From assembly GCA_900315675.1 (NCBI GenBank), contig OMZY01000010.1, positions 102,450 to 166,449 on the forward strand: a stretch of 64,000 nucleotides of DNA, in the 5' to 3' direction. Position numbers and translations under genes: made by a program. The DNA comes from an uncultured Eubacteriales bacterium (GTDB lineage Bacteria; Bacillota; Clostridia; Christensenellales; Aristaeellaceae). The notes beneath the pieces were generated by a model. The model was given only the letters and a program-made list of their open reading frames with translations. It had not been told where the DNA came from and searched no databases. Positions within the stretch are counted from its first letter, which is position 1, and each line of letters starts with the position of its first letter. Shown piece after piece: positions 63,001 to 64,000 of the stretch.

Positions 63001-64000
63001 GCCAATCGTACTGGTATACCCAGCGACGTCCACTTCTTCCACATCATATACGATCTCAACCATCTTGCCGTCCACGGGCTTATAGGTCGGCAGATTCTTG
63101 AAGATGTAGCTCGTCTGTGCGGCAGTCAAGGTTGCAGTCTGATCCTTCACCGCTTCGCCGTCCGCTGTCAGCTGGACTTCGACTTCGATGCCTTCCGGCC
63201 AGGTCGTGCTGCCGTCAGCATTCGCCCAGGTCTTTTCAACTTCAATCTCTGTCGTCTTCTGGCTGTTGGTGATAGTGATCTTTCCTGCCGTCAGGGCACC
63301 CTTCACGGTTTCGTAGCCTGCGACGCTGACTTCTTCCACATCATATACGATCTCTGCCATCTTGTCGTCCACCTGCTTATGGGTCGGCAGATTCTTGAAG
63401 ATGTAGCTCGTCTGTGCTTCAGTCAGGGTTGCGATCTGATCCTTCACCGCTACGCCATCCGCTGTCAGCTGGACTTCGACTTCGATGCCTTCCGGCCAGG
63501 TCGTGCTGCTGTCAGCGTTCGCCCAGGTCTTTTCGACTTCGATGTCAGTAGTTTCCTGCGTATAAGCATTTGTAAATGTAATTGCAGCTTCACCGGCTTC
63601 ATTAACCTTTATCTTGCCAGCCGGATCCTTTTCTTCATCTTTGAAAGGATCTGCCACACTACTTACTGTTGTCTTGCGCGTATAGCCATCCACATTCACA
63701 CTGGTCGCAATTTCAGTCACCGTGTATTCGGTATTCGGCAGAATACCATCCTTCTGCGTCAGGGTGATTGTCTTCGGGCCATCCTCGAAGTCAGTCGGAT
63801 AGGACATCGTCACTTCCTTACTGTAATCATCCGACCCTTCCAATTTGAACTTAATCGTCATGTTGGCCAGAGTCCCGGCATTCACAGTAATGACCTTCGT
63901 GATATCCAGTTTTGCTTTGTCGTATGTGTTCGTTACATTGATTGTTCCGCCGGCTACGGTCGCTTCCACAGTGCTCGTTTCCGTCGCTCCGACCTTCATT
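60073..64000 (-). CDS. Giant Cna-B/pilin-like surface protein (N-terminus beyond window)
   Basis: At least 1,308 residues, open at the right edge. Domains in order from the visible N-terminal side: Cna-B-type beta domains including two ~97-residue tandem copies (IEVEKTWANADxSTTWPEG), a FctA/Spy0128-like pilin domain (PEITKKMEG...YTYEIAEVPGD), a fimbrial D2-like isopeptide domain (SFEKKIQDVN...), a SpaA-like domain (LAGATFKLEKV...GEYILTETQAPVGYE), and further Cna-B repeats. The end is YETPLGVEVIINHVGDCFD with no LPxTG signal or membrane span. It is likely a cell-surface adhesin or fibre with intramolecular isopeptide bonds. Confidence 0.9.
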   Translation of the reverse strand, partial: MKVGATETSTVEATVAGGTINVTNTYDKAKLDITKVITVNAGTLANMTIKFKLEGSDDYSKEVTMSYPTDFEDGPKTITLTQKDGILPNTEYTVTEIATSVNVDGYTRKTTVSSVADPFKDEEKDPAGKIKVNEAGEAAITFTNAYTQETTDIEVEKTWANADSSTTWPEGIEVEVQLTADGVAVKDQIATLTEAQTSYIFKNLPTHKQVDDKMAEIVYDVEEVSVAGYETVKGALTAGKITITNSQKTTEIEVEKTWANADGSTTWPEGIEVEVQLTADGEAVKDQTATLTAAQTSYIFKNLPTYKPVDGKMVEIVYDVEEVDVAGYTSTIGALTAGKITITNTQDVGSVKVTKIFDGITELPAGFKITNDYNKDEFTALNADAGDGIATPFEWVIENVPVDTVITFTESGEEVEGFNLTATSETSKVCDAVLADDTVTVEFTNTYERKTGTAAPEITKKMEGEDAKEAPDGVYVFKLTPVGDAPMPESDEVSVSLKKGETEGKAAFGEITYDTAGTYTYEIAEVPGDTPGMKYADGKVAVTVTVTEDATELTTVVAYKDGLQSLTNTYKKPDKPSFEKKIQDVNDTTGETSGWQDSADYDIGDSVPYKLTATLANNVTDYRKYHVTFHDEMEKGLTFEKIEKVEVNGKALAANGYTLKKISDQAFDLTVTFNDGKSKITDTTLNSGTVEVYFTAILNENAVIGGHGNVNTGNLEYSCNPRLNENGEQSEDTEETEDDSVICFTYKVDVSKVDPDGKALAGATFKLEKVLQNNKKQEVACVTTADGTGFSFTGLDDGEYILTETQAPVGYESIEPITFTVTADHEVLWTDVDKRDDVLTKLTGDVPSGELAFTTDKGTGVLTADVENTAIADVTAALKKVWKDEENRDGLRPTGLKVELLADGEGTGTFVMLNEENNWTAMLTGLLRFRNGKEIVYSWKEPTVVGYALTGTVTNGSLTTLTNTHEADKTMVEVEKVWVDSGKHPDDVEVQLFADGKALGDAVKLNAGNGWKYSWTKLCRNVREAGVAREIKYTVAETKIPEGYVAKITGNASTGFVITNTKDTGKLIIEKEFDIQVPEEEPDEEEMLTEIEVVKIWDDNDNKDGNRPKSITVHLLAGGEEVKTAELTAANGWKRTFGDLPKFVNGHPIHYSVTEDPVPWYVSEIHGFTIRNKYQPEMTSVSVRKVWNDENNKHLNRPISVHMTLSNGMSVILSEENGWMATITGLPTIVNGQPAEYTWTEQEVVGYELESMETEGTVTVFTNKPWQRPDKPTQGKTPRLPGEEIYIEEYETPLGVEVIINHVGDCFD
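62940..63560 (-). repeat. Tandem Cna-B repeat modules
   Basis: Two near-identical ~295-bp units encode successive copies of the IEVEKTW...YIFKNLPT...VYDVEEV domain, differing at a minority of positions. This is a recent or recombination-homogenised duplication inside the giant surface-protein gene. Confidence 0.8.

Noticed and set aside
1-64000. CRISPR arrays, rRNA operons, prophage genes or integrases
   Set aside because: No regularly spaced direct repeats, rRNA sequence, phage structural genes or site-specific recombinases were found.

Overview
The window reads as chromosome of a moderately GC-rich (roughly 50-55% in the core) Gram-positive, Clostridia-type bacterium. The evidence is an IspH reductase fused to ribosomal protein S1, an AbrB/SpoVT-type regulator, two LytR-CpsA-Psr cell-wall ligases, sortase-type and Cna-B surface proteins, and sigma-A promoters of the form TTGACA-N17-TATAAT. 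Gene content and codon style resemble rumen or gut Clostridia such as the Christensenellales (Aristaeella-like); that placement is inference. No rRNA, CRISPR array or prophage was seen.

Layout. Positions 1-33,070 are mostly short transcription units of small accessory enzymes: nine GNAT-type acetyltransferases between 4.6 and 39.7 kb, plus Nudix, VOC, methyltransferase, 2H phosphoesterase, HIT, HAD, PHP phosphatase, nucleotidyltransferase and P-loop kinase genes. They are mixed with small secreted proteins, XRE and GntR regulators, an ECF sigma/anti-sigma pair (12.25-13.7 kb) and an unusual long sigma-like protein paired with a transglutaminase-like protein (28.3-30.7 kb). Many units carry their own hairpin terminator and a recurrent TTGAC-N17/18-TATGAT promoter. 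A sortase-anchored surface protein lies at 23.3-25.6 kb, followed by a DegV gene and a divergent GntR regulator that share an operator motif.

Positions 33.1-42.5 kb look like an AT-richer accessory island ending at tRNA-Ser(CGA). It holds an AbiE-like regulator/nucleotidyltransferase pair, an IS1182-like element whose transposase is broken by an amber codon and which sits inside a dispersed palindrome, a Phd/Doc toxin-antitoxin pair, three acetyltransferases, a P-loop kinase and a secreted protein with a possible frameshifted start. The tRNA-Ser is followed upstream by a second, nearly identical promoter plus 5' part of the same tRNA, interrupted by about 120 bp.

Positions 42.5-64 kb look like core chromosome: a GH43 glycosidase, SH3/C39-like secreted proteins, the cmk-plsC-ispH/rpsA operon on the minus strand, divergent abrB-like and yfbR genes, tandem LCP genes, an mgtE-flippase operon on the minus strand, a LysR regulator, and the 3' end of a giant Cna-B/pilin-like surface protein that runs off the right edge. 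The mgtE leader carries a 28-codon upstream ORF with a strong ribosome binding site, whose codons can pair with the downstream leader.

Three intergenic islands (11.86-12.15, 54.83-55.25 and 58.38-59.03 kb) are packed with short dispersed hairpin repeats. Their arms vary in a compensatory way, their tips are variable, and heptad tracts sit at their right edges. The best candidates for something undescribed are the mgtE leader ORF, the modular hairpin repeat families, the split tRNA-Ser copy and the sigma-like/transglutaminase pair.
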